Positions 32,231-43,440 of a DNA stretch of 64,000 nucleotides are shown piece by piece; the stretch's first letter is position 1; each line of letters begins with the position of its first letter. A model generated the notes under the pieces. That model saw nothing but the letters and a program-made list of their open reading frames with translations. It had not been told where the DNA came from and searched no databases. The position numbers and the translations under genes were made by a program. Source of the stretch: Dugong dugon (taxonomy: Eukaryota; Chordata; Mammalia; Sirenia; Dugongidae); assembly GCA_030035585.1 (NCBI GenBank), contig CM057465.1, positions 4,439,501-4,503,500 on the forward strand, given 5' to 3'.

Positions 32231-32980
32231 CTTGTTCTGGCAGCCTGGCTCCCGTCCTGGGGTCTCTCAGTTTCCTTGCCATACACAGAGGGGTCATCTT
32301 CACATGCTGACTCGGTGGTCCCCTGCCCTGCTCCAGCCCAGCTGACAGCATGGCCTCTCTGTGCCTCGGTTTCTCTCTGTAGACGCTGCTGTCACCATCC
32401 CCAGAGGGTTGATGTGGAGATTTCATGGGAAGCAGGATGCTGATGCCCTGGCTGGCCTGGCCCTGCCTCCACAGGCCTGGTTGGCAGTGAGTTTCTAGAG
32501 ATGACTTAATTTCAAATGAGGAGAGGCCAGCCTCTAGTTGATGGCCCCAGCAGCCAAGACTGGAACCTGATGAATCTGTGCATCCAGATGATGTAAACAG
32601 TCACAACTGATAAATCCAGACACGTTGGGTGGCTGCAGCTTGCTCAGAACCTTTCTGTCCTCAACCTCAGGCTTGCACAACTGGAGGTGCTTCAGTCATC
32701 CCCAGCTTGCAGTATGTGAAGCATCACATGTGTGTCACCTCCTCCGGGAAGCCCTCCCTAGCTACCTCTTCCCCCAGGCACAGCTTCGGTATAGTGCTCA
32801 TCCTGACTGTGCTCTATGCTGGGGCAAGGACACCAACTGTACGTGGGACCTGTGCCCAAGGAGTTTCCACTCTAGGGAATGAATATACAAAAGGACAATG
32901 ACCATGCAGAGTGTCACATGATGTATGGTTGGACACCAGTGGGCACCTCAAAGAAGGAGCAATTCGAGAGTCAGGACAGG
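32231..32980. other. Unassigned; L2-like words at 32720-32840
   Basis: cacctcctccgggaagccct and cctagctacctcttccccc resemble the conserved L2 3' region, as does tgactgtgctctatgctg. The rest is unrecognised. Confidence 0.45.
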
Positions 32981-33052
32981 AGGGAAGGAGGGAGAGAGAG
33001 AGACAGGATGAGAGAGAGGGGGAGAGGGTGGAGAGAGAGAGAGAGAGGGACA
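32981..33052. repeat. GA-rich low-complexity tract
   Basis: Runs of gagaga and gggaga over about 70 bp, sitting near the start of the LTR that follows. Confidence 0.9.
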
Positions 33053-33054
33053 GA

Positions 33055-33778
33055 TAGCCCCAAAGATATCCAGGACCAAACCTCTGGAACCTGTGAGTAT
33101 GACCTTATATGGCAAAAGTGCAGCCACCACCCGTCTGTCAGTGAAGGCTTATGTGTTGCTGTGATGTTGAACAGGTTTCAGCGAAGCTTCCAGACAAAGA
33201 TGGACTAGGAAGAAAGCCCTGGCAATCTACTTCCAAAAACCAGCCAATGAAAACTCTATGGATCAGAACAATCTGACTGGGGGGTGGGGCTGGACTGGGC
33301 AGTGTTTCCTTTTGTGGTGCTGGGGATCGCCATGAGTCGGGCTGGCTCAGTGCAGCTAACAACAACAATGGCAAAAGGGACTTTGTAGATGTGATCTTGT
33401 GTTGGGAGATCAGCTGATTTTTCTGGGCGGTACCTTAATGTAATCACGTGTGTTTATAAGAGGGACGACGAGGGACGTTAGAAACAGGAGAGGGAGGTAC
33501 TGTAGCAAGTAAAGCAAGTTGTTACCCTGCTGGCTTTCAAAGTGGAGGAAGGGGCCACCAGCCAAGGAGTGTCACTCCAGAACCTGGGAAAGGCAATGAA
33601 ATGGCTTCCCCCCACACCCCCCAGAGCCTCAGGAGGGAGTGTGGCCCTGCTGACACCTTGGTTTCAGCCCAGCGAGACTCAGCTCAGATTTCCGGTATCC
33701 AGAATGTAAGAGAATAAACGTGTTGTCTTAAGCCACCAAGTTTGTGTGGTTTAGTTCCAGCAACCCTAGGAAAACAAT
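33055..33778 (+). mobile_element. MaLR-type LTR, plus, split by a SINE
   Basis: 33055-33118 (aacctgtgagtatgacctta) and 33368-33778 (gggactttgtagatgtgatc, accttaatgtaatcacgtgt, cctgctgacaccttggtttc, agaataaacgtgttgtctta, ggtttagttccagcaaccct) form one LTR. The target atggcaaaag is duplicated at 33109-33118 and 33368-33377. Confidence 0.78.
33119..33367 (+). mobile_element. RTE-bodied SINE, head truncated, plus
   Basis: Starts just after the tRNA-like head (cagccaccacccgtctgtca), continues with gcttatgtgttgctgtgatg and ggtttcagcgaagcttccag, and ends with RTE 3' sequence (gatcgccatgagtcgg, gctaacaacaaca). Shares the 50-bp deletion relative to RTE seen in the full SINE. Confidence 0.85.
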
Positions 33779-33965
33779 ATCGGAGAAGGGAGGGGAGGGA
33801 GAAGGGGAAGTAGGGGGAGACGATGGGAAAGGGAAGGAGGAGGGGAGGGGAGGGAAGAGGTGGGGGAAGAATGGAGAGAGGAGAGAAAGGGAAAATGGGA
33901 GGAAGACTAGTGGAAACGGGCAGTGAGGGGGAGAGGAGAGGGACGGAGGGAGGGTAGGGGAAGTG
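33779..33965. repeat. Polypurine tract
   Basis: About 185 bp of almost pure A/G on the plus strand (ggagaagggaggggaggga and similar). Reverse-strand frames here give long Pro/Ser/Leu runs that are not genes. Confidence 0.92.
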
Positions 33966-34072
33966 TAGGAGCTGAGACACGCGGGCGCCGAGTACCAGCC
34001 CACGCAACCCACCCTTTCTGGTCAGCAGCTCTCTCTGGCCCCTCCTCTGTACTGGGAAGGCCTAGAGGGCAG

Positions 34073-34226
34073 ACACAGTTGCCATAGAGTTGATTCTGAC
34101 CCATAGCGACCCTACAGTACAGAGCAGAACTGCCCCACAGGGCTTCCAAAGAGCAGCTGGTGGGTGCAAACTGCCAACCTTTTGGTTAGCAGCCAAGCTC
34201 TTAACCACTGCACCATCAGGGCTCCC
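34073..34226 (-). mobile_element. AfroSINE, short form, minus
   Basis: cagttgccatagagttgatt, gcagaactgccccacagggc, aaccttttggttagcagcc and ccatcagggctccc. Flanks ctagag on both sides. Confidence 0.9.
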
Positions 34227-36404
34227 TAGAGCACAGGGACAGTTCTTACTCATTCATTCATTAACTCAGGAGCACCTACTGGGCCGCAGGCACTGTCCCA
34301 GGTGCTGAAACTCTGTGTGTGGGACCCCTCTCCCTTGCCCCTGGAGCTTACATCTCAATCCATCTGTAAGCCCTGTCCGGTTCCACACACATAGATGCCA
34401 ATAAATGCTGTGGAAGAAGAGTCTGACTGTGTGCAAAATGTCAGCCTACTGCCCTGCTGGTGCGCCCTGGCGGGGCGGTTGTACTGCACCTTCGATGCCC
34501 TAAACCATCCCCTGGTCACAATGCAAGCTCATGGCACACACACCACAGGCTGGCGGAAGTACAAACACCGGCCTTTCCAAACAGCTGTCGAAAGGCTGCA
34601 TGGGCGGGCAGGTGTGCTGCTCAAAACAAATAATTAAATCACCAAGGCTAGGCAAAAGAAAAACATAGCCAGGGAATTTGCAATGTGCTTCTCTTGCTCA
34701 CACATTATCCATCCACTCATAAAAGTTCAAATGACAGAGCCCTTAGCCTTTGAACGGACTCCATTGTGTAGCTTGGAGCTTGGTTTGATTGTTGAATAAA
34801 CGAATGAATGAATAAATGAATGGATTATCCAGTCCAACTCTCTTATTTTACAGATGAAGCCCAGACCTGGGAAGCCTCTCATCCAGAGTCACACAGAAAT
34901 GTTTACAAGTGCTTGACATTGGGAAGTTTCCTGGCAAAAGGCAGGCAGGGTGTGACGGCCCAAGGCTGGGGCCCTCTCCCACTGGGTGATCCAAAAACCA
35001 AGAGGAGGCTGCACCACAGGGAACAGGTGCAGCTGCAACTCAGGAATCCCATATGCCCTCCAGATACCTGGTCTGCAGGACCGTGACCCATTCCAGGTAG
35101 GCCCTGCTCCGGGCGGCTGACCCCAACAGGCCCTCAGTGGGCCACAGCAAGCTGCAGGTCAGGGAGTGTAGCTGGTGTTCGGGGACCTTGTGTGGTGGCT
35201 CTACCCACCACAGGTCACCCTGGTGCAGCACTGACAACCTCTCCACTCCCAAAGCCGGCGCCTGGAGACGGCTGTTTGAATGAGTATGGCTCTTCCTTCC
35301 CCAGCGATCACATATTTTTAGTTTAGACAGCCGTAATTTTCTTTTTATACTCTTGCATTTGTTTTCCAGGAAGATGATTACCCATTCATGGAGTATTAAT
35401 GATCTATTAATATGGAAAGGCTGGCGAGAGAGCCGGACTGTGAAAGAACACACATTTTTATTCAAATTAATTACACGGGTTTTCTATTAAAATGCTCTGT
35501 TTATAATGGACACTTAGTCACCACCTTTTCTGGGCGTCTGCTCCCAATTCCCCTCCCTCATTTTGTCCAAGCTGAATAAAAGGCTGATTTGGAAAGCCAC
35601 CTCTTTGGAAGGCCAGGATGGCCCCAAGCTCCTGCATGGCTTCCCTGCTCATTTGGTACATCTTGTCCCTTGGATACCTTTCTGCAGAAATAAATCAGAC
35701 TCACAGGCTGGCGCAGATGGGGGAGGCAGTGCTCTCTTCCAAAAGCTCCCTTCTCCAAAAGCATCTCCCTCACAGCCAGATTTATGCCTGCGGTCAGCTC
35801 CATCTGAGCAGCCTGCGCAGCTCACCACTGACAACCACTGGCAGGCAGTTGACCAGTTGGCCCAAAGCTTCACTTTTAAATAGGGATTTAATTCTGCATC
35901 TGCATCTGATTTCTGGGAGAAAGCCGTCAGATCCTCCTGTAGTGACGGCCTCTGTGGCTGGCTGTGACCCCCCCACGCCCATCCAATAGCTCCTGGATTC
36001 ACCCCAAGCAGGCCTCAAAATCCCTAAATCTGAATGGAATTGGGACTGAATTTGGCTGCAGAGAGAAAATGTTTTTGTGCCTCCTTTGGGATGAGCACTG
36101 ACTATGTAGTTCAGAGACAACACATCTTCTGGGTCCTGGCTTTCTTTCTGGAGGTTCCCCCAAGAGCCTGAGACAGGGGGGCTGGGACACATGCACAGTG
36201 TGCCCTAAAGGAAGGGGACAGCACCTGACCTGGGACTCCAAGCTCTCACTAAGCTGCTACTGCACATTTGCCGCATCCCTCTCTGCACGTCCCTGTTCTG
36301 CGCCTCAGATCCTCATCTGTAAAGTGGAAGTGGGCAAGACTCAGCTTTGCTTCCTTCATCAGGAGCTGTGGGCATCAAATAAAATAGTTAAGAAAAATAT
36401 TATT
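34227..36404. other. Mostly unique sequence with MIR bits and a candidate conserved element
   Basis: 34840-34910 holds a MIR core (attttacagatgaagcccag, agtcacacag). 35270-35530 is AT-rich with homeodomain-type cores (gagtattaatgatctattaa, attcaaattaattacacg), possibly conserved non-coding DNA. Open frames such as 35618-35989 and 35040-35465 are not recognisable proteins. Confidence 0.4.
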
Positions 36405-36628
36405 TGTGTTAGGCTGGGTTCTCTAGAGAAGCAAAACCAACGAAGCATACATATATAGAGAGAGACGTTTATCTCAAAGAAATGGCCCACACAATTGTAC
36501 AGGCTGGTTGTAGACACCATGGGTCAGGTGTCAGGCTGGGGGTTTCTCCTGACTCACACAGTGCAGGGGCTGAAGAACTCAAGATCAGCAGGTCAGACAG
36601 CAGGCTGCTAACTCTCACCAATACTTGA
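36405..36628 (-). mobile_element. Second-family LTR fragment, minus
   Basis: tgtgttaggctgggttctct, agagaagcaaaaccaacgaa, gagacgtttatctcaaag and gtcaggctgggggtttctcc, the same family as 22518-23064, broken off after about 220 bp. Confidence 0.7.
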
Positions 36629-36806
36629 TCTACTGGTGGTGATGTTTTTTGTGTTAATATTGCCACCTCACACCCTGGATTAGTAGCGCCTCTTTACTAC
36701 TGGGGGCAGAGCAATCAGTGCCTTTAAGAACTGGTCAGACTTGAAAACCAATTTAGAAAACACATCCTTACTATTTTGTTTCTTTAGAACCACTCTCGGT
36801 ACCGAA

Positions 36807-37370
36807 TGTCTTATGCTGAGTTCTCTACAGAAGCAAAACCGGTGAAGCGTATCTATATAGAGGGAGGGATTTATCCCAAGGAAATTGTTCACATGGCTAT
36901 AGAGGCTGGCAAGTCCCAAGTCCGGGTTCAGGCATCAGGCTGGAGGCTTCTCCTGACTCACAAAGCTGCAGGGGCTAATGAACCCAAGATCAGCAGGTCA
37001 GATGGCAGAACACTGGCTCATGGGCTGCAGAGGCTGATGAACTCAAGATCAACAGGTCAGATGTCAGGCTGCTGGTCCAAGTCCCAAGAACCAGAGGTCA
37101 GATGATGATGAGCTGGTTGCAGGATCCAGAGCAAGCAATCAAGCTCTGCCAGAATATCCATATGTATATTGTATGCAGGCCACACCGCTGAGGAAACGCC
37201 CCTTACAACTGTTTGACTGATCACATCAGATCACATCATGGAGGATGACTACATCATTACTTAACTTCCAAATTACATCATTGCATAACTGTCAAAATAC
37301 ATCATTATTTAACTGCCAAACTACTGAGAATCATGGTCCAGACAAGTTGACACACAACCTTAACCACTAG
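36807..37370 (-). mobile_element. Second-family LTR, nearly complete, minus
   Basis: tgtcttatgctgagttctct through gagggagggatttatcccaa, ccagaatatccatatgtata and actgagaatcatggtccaga to the cacacaaccttaaccac end. Lies 180 bp from the fragment above in the same orientation. Confidence 0.75.
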
Positions 37371-37503
37371 TATCACTGAAATAACAACAGCCCCATCTGT
37401 GGAGCTCCTACTGTGGGCTGCTTTGGAGACTGTACTGCTAACTCAGACAGTATTATTATGTCCATTTGTCAGCGAGAAGACAAGTGCCTTGAGATTACAC
37501 AAT

Positions 37504-37711
37504 TGTTGTTGTTAGTTGCCATCAAATCAATCCCAACTCATGACAACCCCATGTGTGCAGAGTAGAACTGCTGCACAGAGTTTTCAAGGCTGGGACCTTT
37601 CATCAGCAGATCACCAGGCTTATCTTCCAAGGCACCTCCGGGTGGGTTGGATTCAACAACCATTTGGCTAGTATTCAAGCACTTAACCATTTGTGCCCCC
37701 AGGACCTCCGA
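37504..37711 (-). mobile_element. AfroSINE, long form, minus
   Basis: gttgttgttagttgccatca, agtagaactgctgcacagag, cagcagatcaccaggcttat and ttgtgcccccaggacctc. Flanked by gattacacaa (37493-37502) and agattacacaat (37712-37723). Confidence 0.88.
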
Positions 37712-37723
37712 AGATTACACAAT

Positions 37724-37920
37724 AAAGCCATTGCCGTCCAGTTGAGTCCAACTCATAGCAACCCTATAGGACAGAGTAGCACTGCCCCATAGGGTTTCCA
37801 AGGCTGTGATCTTTACAGAACCAGACTGCCACATCTTTCTCTCAAAGAGTGGCTGGTGGGTTCGAACCACTAACCTTTTGGTTAGCAGCCGAGTGCTTCA
37901 CCACTGCGCCACCAGGGCTG
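37724..37920 (-). mobile_element. AfroSINE, long form, minus, at the same target
   Basis: agccattgccgtccagttga, agtagcactgccccataggg, gtgatctttacagaaccaga and tgcgccaccagggctg. Followed by aattacacaat (37921-37931), a third copy of the target word. Confidence 0.9.
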
Positions 37921-37931
37921 AATTACACAAT

Positions 37932-38507
37932 ATCACTGACAAAAGTGGCAGAACCAGGTTCCCACGCTCCGTCACAGGTTGATGTCGTCCTCTGGGCGAA
38001 GTTTTAGCTCTTCGGGACATGGCGGGCCCTTCTCACTCCCTTCTATGCCCCTCAAAACTTAAGAGGTGTGTGTTTGCATTGGGTTTGCTGTTCGTAACTG
38101 AAACCAAAACACAGTGTGGCAAGAAGTGATTCACCCAGTGGGGGTCAGCTGGAGGTCTAGGGGAGATGTGGGTGGGGCCAGATCCTGCAGCACCCATGGG
38201 CCTGGGAGGCAGCAGGAAGCGAAGAAAAGTTTCCGTCTCTGAAGAGTAATTCCCTGACACTCTGCAGCAGTCTGCATTTCTAACAACTCCCTTGTTCCAC
38301 AGCACTGCCCTTCTGTCAGACTTTGCGCTGCTGGCTGACTGTTGCATCATGGAATTCGAGACAGCACTGGAGCCAGGGAGATTGAGTTCAAATCCTGCCT
38401 CCCCTTCCAGGGGTCAGTTTACAGAATTTCCCTAAAATTAATCTTACCCCGAGATTAAGCCTCCACTTTGTGGAATTGTCAGAAGGGGTCAGTGAGAGTT
38501 CCAGTTG
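37932..38507. other. Unassigned sequence
   Basis: No gene or repeat recognised. Confidence 0.4.
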
Positions 38508-38711
38508 CTGGAGAAGGACATCATAGCTGGTAGAGGGTGAGCAAAAACAAGGGAAACCCTCCATGAGATGGATTGACACAATAGCCACAGCAATGGACTC
38601 AAACATACCAACCATCATGAAGACGGCACAGAACCGGGCAACATTTTTTTCTGTTGTACCTAAGGTCACCATGAGTCGGAGCCAACTCAAGGGCAACTAA
38701 CAACAACAACA
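38508..38711 (+). mobile_element. RTE LINE 3' end, plus
   Basis: ttgctggagaaggacatcat, gatggattgacacaatagcc, aaggtcaccatgagtcggag and tail ctaacaacaacaaca. Confidence 0.85.
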
Positions 38712-39000
38712 TACAGGAGGGCTCTGCTATTGTCATCATTATCCTGTGGAGGACGGGAGACTGTGGTCCCTAAATAAAGGGTCTCCTTAAAGGGTCACCG
38801 AGGACCATTAACCTGCTGAGCCCCTGCTGAGCCACTCCCGAGCCTCTAGCAGACAGGGGCCAGGTAATCAAGACCAACCTGTGAACAGGAAGTTCCCTGG
38901 GGCTAGGTTGGGGCTCCTTACATCTCTTCCAAGAAAATTAAGTTTCAGAGAACCCAAAGGACTGGCCCAGAACACAGATTTTTACCATCTCCAGGATCTG

Positions 39001-39159
39001 TTGTTGTTGTTACTAGATGCCATCGAGTCACTTCCGACTCATAATGACCCCGTGTACAACAGAACGAAACACTTCCCGGTCCTGTGTCATCCTCACAATC
39101 ATTGTTATGCTTGAGCCCATTGTTGCAGCCACTGTGTCAGTCCATCTCACTGAGGGTCT
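39001..39159 (-). mobile_element. RTE LINE 3' end, minus
   Basis: ttgttgttgttactagatgc, gttgcagccactgtgtcagt and ctcactgagggtct. Confidence 0.85.
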
Positions 39160-39254
39160 AAGAAGAGGGACTAGGAAGGGCCAAAGGCTGTCCACACCTC
39201 CTCTCCTAACCTGGCCTGGCTTCCTAGCCACACCCCTGTGATTCGTCACTGTTG

Positions 39255-39556
39255 GCTGTAAGTGAAACGACTAAGTCAGAGAGGCTAAGTAACGTGAACC
39301 AGGTCACCCAATAGCATGTGGTAGGGCCAGACTCAGCCCCAAGTTTGTATGACCCCAAAGCCCCTGGAAGCGTCAGAGCTGACTTCTGGTGATCCTGACA
39401 TGCAGGCAGGAAGTGGAGCTAGAGCAGGCAACAGGAGAGCTGCATGGTGACTTGTCCAGGGCCACCAGCTGGTAAGTTACAGAGACAAGACTTGAACCCA
39501 GGCAGCCAGGCTCTAGGGGCTGTGCTGCTAACCACTGTGCTATGCTGCCCTCATGC
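39255..39556 (-). repeat. Two MIR fragments, minus
   Basis: 39255-39345 (gagaggctaagtaacgtgaa, ccaggtcacccaatagcatg) and 39440-39556 (cttgtccagggccaccagct, agacttgaacccaggcagcc, gctaaccactgtgctatgct). The second includes the tRNA-derived end. Confidence 0.75.
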
Positions 39557-40118
39557 AAAACAGTGCATGCAAAGTGCTTAACATGGTGCCTGTACCCAGT
39601 GGCTGTTCTGCCTCAGCTGAAAATGGCCTTCATCCTTCCATACCCTGCTCAAGTATCCCCTCCTCCAGAAAGCTTCTGCTGGAACTTCCCATTGGAGGTC
39701 ATTTATCTCATTTCTGTGTTCACATTCCATGTGCCATACTTCAGCTAAGCACAGCCATCCTCTGACGCTTCAAGTCCCTAAGCCCTCATCACAGGCCCGT
39801 AGGGACTTGAACAAGAGGCCAGGAGATCACTGTTTGCATCCCACCTCAGCCTCCAGAGAGGGGTGGGCGGTGAGAGAGTCCCTCCTCCTCTTGAGCCTCA
39901 GTCTCCTGACGTGTAAAATCGAGTGTTTGGACTCAATGATTGTGACCCCTCCCAGGTTGGCTCCCCTAGTGGTAGGTGGTAGGACCAGAGTCACCTACTG
40001 GGGAAACTGTGGGGACCCTAGACCTCAGTCCTGCTCCTGGTCATGCAAACCCCCTCCATCAGAGTCTTGCTCTCACTGGCAAATTCCAACTTTCATTTCC
40101 TTTAATGTTTTGTATGTA
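39557..40118. other. Unassigned; possible L2 at 39640-39720
   Basis: agtatcccctcctccagaaa and cttccc words suggest an L2 end. Otherwise unrecognised. Confidence 0.4.
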
Positions 40119-40566
40119 CAGTCGGCCCTCCATACTCCCAGGTTCCACATTCATGGATTCAGCCAACCATGGATCAAAAATATTTGGGAAGAAGAAAAAG
40201 AAAGTTCCAAAAAGCCAAACTTGCATTTGCTGCATGCCAGCACTAGGCTGAATCCACAAGCATGTAGTGATGTGTAGGCACACCCTGCTGTAGCCTCCTG
40301 CCGTTTCACAGAACCTCAGTCTCTCTCCAGCACTCCTGTTTGAGCATTGTTCGCCTCATGTCTTGTCATTATTCCCTAAACAATACAGTATAACAACTAT
40401 TCACATAGAATTTACATTGTATTAGGTATTATAAATAATCCAGAGATAATTTTAAGTATACAGGAAGATTGCGTAGGTTCTATGCAAATACTACGCCATT
40501 TTATATAAGAGACTTGAGCATCGCAGATTTTGGAATCAATTCCCTGCAGATACTGAGGGACGACTG
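40119..40566 (+). mobile_element. MER2/Tigger-type non-autonomous DNA element
   Basis: 448 bp with inverted terminal repeats (cagtcggccctcc at the left; gagggacgactg, its near complement, at the right) and a TA target duplication (40117-40118, 40567-40568). Internal words ggttccacattcatggattc, acattgtattaggtattata and gagacttgagcatc are diagnostic of this family. No transposase coding region. It covers most of the open frame at 39729-40277, which is therefore not a gene. Confidence 0.93.
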
Positions 40567-40568
40567 TA

Positions 40569-41059
40569 TTTACTTTGCATTCATATCTGATCATTCAAAT
40601 ACATGAAATCCTTGCAGATCCAAATCTGTTGTTTGTTACATTTGTTGACTCTTGCTCATGGCAGTTTGTTTCCTAGTGTGTTGGTGAAATCTTTGCTGTG
40701 AGCTCATACTCTGTTGATCTTAATCTGTGGGCGTTCTGAAGACTTAAATTGGGGTTGCATTCCTCTTGAAGGGGTTTGTTTTTCTTCCTCCAGGAGCCTA
40801 GGGTTCACTCTCATCTAGGACCATAATAGCCCTTCAGGGGTCTCAGACTTACTGAGGAAGGGTTGGGTTCAGGTCCACCATCTTGCTGGAAACTCAAGGC
40901 TCACTGTCCAATTCTCAGGCCTGATAAGGCAGAGGCCCTCAGGGCAATGTTTCCTGCATGCTATCTGCTCACCTCACACTCCGTTAATGCTCATGGGTCT
41001 TTTTGGAAAAATTTATCCAACATTTTCCCCTTAGCGATGACACCCATTCATAATTTTTT
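40569..41059. other. Unassigned sequence
   Basis: No gene or repeat recognised. Confidence 0.4.
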
Positions 41060-41401
41060 TTGAAAAACTGTCAGCAAACTAGGAATGGAAGGAAACTTCT
41101 TCAATCTAATAAAGAGAATTTAAAAAATAAAAATAAAACCCTACACCTAACATCATACTTAATGGTGAAATACTGAAAACTTTCACTATAAGATTAGGAA
41201 TAAGGCAAAGATGTTATTATTGGGGAGGTTCTCTCCAGTGCAAAAAGGTAAGGAAAAGAAACAAAATACCAAAATACTGAAAAGGAAGAAGTGAAACAAT
41301 CTTTATGGCCAGACATAATTGTGTATATGGAAAAATCCTAGGAAATGTACAAAAAAATATTATTAAAATTAAAATTTAGCAAAATTGTGGAATATAAAGT
41401 T

Positions 41402-41548
41402 GATTTGTGGAAGGAAGACCTGGCGATCTGCTTGTGTAAAGATTATAGCCAAGAAAACTCTATGGGGCAGCTCTACTCCGTCACATGGAGTCACTATGAG
41501 TGGGAATCTACTCAAAGACACCCAATAACAATAGCAACAATGTACAAA
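41402..41548 (+). mobile_element. SINE 3' fragment, plus, in old L1
   Basis: gtggaaggaagacctggcga, gtaaagattatagccaagaa, gggcagctctactccgtcac and aatctactcaaagacacc. Confidence 0.8.
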
Positions 41549-42559
41549 AATTAATTTTATTTCCATATACTAGTAATGAACAATTGGAAAATAAAAAATT
41601 TAAGTCCCATTTGCAATAACATCAAAAAACATCAAATGCCAGGGGATACATTTTAAAAGATGTGCAAGACTCCCGCACTGTGAGCTATAAAACATTGCTG
41701 AGAGAAATTAATTTTTAATACATGAAGGGGTATACCATATTCGTAGACTGGGAAATGCAGTCTATATATTCAATCTCAATCAAACTCCTGCCAGGATTTT
41801 TCTAGAAATTGAAATGCTGATGCTAAAATTAATCTGGAAATGCAAAGGACCTAGAATATCCAAGAAAATACTGAAAAAAAAAAGAAGAAAGTTGGAGAAC
41901 ATGCTCCAATTTCAAAATTTACCATAAAGCTACAGTTATTTAAGACCATGCAGTACTGGTTAAAAGATAGACAAATAGATCAATAGGATAAAATAGAGCC
42001 CAGAAATAGATCCACACATACATAGTAAATTGAGGCACCAAGGCAATTCAGTGGGGAAAGGAAAATCCTTCTAACAAATAGTACTGGAACCATTATATAT
42101 CTTCGTAGGAAAATCATAAACCTCAGCCCCTAATTCACACCATACACAAATATTAATTCAAGGAGGATCATAGACCTAAAGATAAAAGGTGGAACCATGA
42201 ATTTTCTACAAGAAAACATGGGGAAACATTTTCACTGTCTTGTGGGTAGGAAGAGATTTCCTAAAGAAGACATAAAGGAGTAATTACAAAAGAAAAAATA
42301 AATTTAACTCCATGAAAATTTAAAATCTTTGCTCATCAAAGATGCAATTAAATGAAAAGCAAGCCACAGATTTAGAAAAACTATTGATGATACACATATC
42401 TGAAATAAAGAACTTCATATATATAGAACTTTACAAATCAATAATAAAAAAGACAGCTAAATAAAAAATGGGCAAAAGACTTGAGCAGGCAGTTCACAAA
42501 AGCAGATACACCAATATCTAGTAAGCACATGTAAAGTCAAGCTCATTAGTTATCAACAA

Positions 42560-42750
42560 AACCAAAAAAAAAACAAATCCACTGCAGTCAAATCAATTCC
42601 AACTCATAGCAACCCCATAGGTTTCCAAGGCTGTAAATCACTATAAGCAGCCTGCCACATCTTTCTCCCGTGGAGCCACTGGTGGTTTTGAACTGCTGAC
42701 CTTTTGTTAGCAGTCAATCGCTTTAACATTGCACTACCAGGGCTCCTTTC
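42560..42750 (-). mobile_element. AfroSINE, long form, minus, in old L1
   Basis: atccactgcagtcaaatcaa, gctgtaaatcactataagca, catctttctcccgtggagcc and cactaccagggctcc. Confidence 0.88.
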
Positions 42751-42956
42751 CATTAGTCATCAAGGAAGTGAAAATTAAAACCACAATGAGATACCACTTC
42801 ACACTCACCAAAAGGGTTAAAATTAACAGACTGACAGTGGCAAGTGTTGATGAGGTTGTGGAGCCAGTGGAACTCTCATACACTGCTGGTGGGGGTGTAT
42901 AAAATGGTTAAACAAATTTTGGAAAACTATTTGGCAGTATACACTAAAATTATGCC

Positions 42957-43440
42957 CACATGTCTGTCAGTTTGTCATACTGTGGGGGCTTGTGTGTTGC
43001 TGTGATGCTGGAAGCTATGCCACCAGTATTCAAATACCAGCAGGGCCACCCATAGTGGACAGGTTTCAGCTGAGCTTCCAGACTAAGACAGACAAGGAAG
43101 AAGGACCCTGCAGTCTACTTCTGAAAAGATTTAGCCAGTGAAAACCTTATGAATAGCAGCAGAAAATCGTTTGATATAGTACAGGAAGATGAGCCTCCCA
43201 AGTTGGAAGGCACTCAAAAGACTACTGGGGAAGAGCTGCCTCCTCAAAGTAGAGTCGATCTTAACGACATGGATGGATTCAAGCTTTCAGGACCTTCACT
43301 TGCTGATGTTGCAAGACTCAAAATGAGAAGAACAGCTGCAAACATCCATTAATAATTGAAACGTGGAATGTATGAAGTGTGAATCTGGGAAAATTGGAAG
43401 GCGTCAAAAATGAAATGGAAAGCATAAACATCAATATCCT
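42957..43440 (+). mobile_element. RTE 5' end, 3'-truncated, plus
   Basis: RTE leader and beginning of the coding region (catgtctgtcagtttgtcat, gatgagcctcccaagttgga, gaagagctgcctcctcaaag, attgaaacgtggaatgtatg, gaaatggaaagcataaacat). It stops mid-gene, exactly where L1 3' sequence begins. Losing the 3' rather than the 5' end is unusual for a LINE. Confidence 0.85.

Larger units (their letters stand above)
41060..42956 (+). mobile_element. Old L1 ORF2 remnant, plus, with two SINEs
   Basis: Ordered ORF2 words: aacatcatacttaatggtga, gactgggaaatgcagtctat-like region, gaaatgctgatgctaaaatt, tgggcaaaagacttgagcag, ccacaatgagataccacttc, tggcagtatacact. No frame is intact. SINE pieces lie at 41402-41548 and 42560-42750. 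Confidence 0.85.

Noticed and set aside
33684..34012. Proline/serine-rich minus-strand frames
   Set aside because: Translation of the polypurine tract.
39729..40277. A 182-residue plus-strand frame
   Set aside because: Its second half lies in a Tigger-type DNA element and the first half has no recognisable domain.
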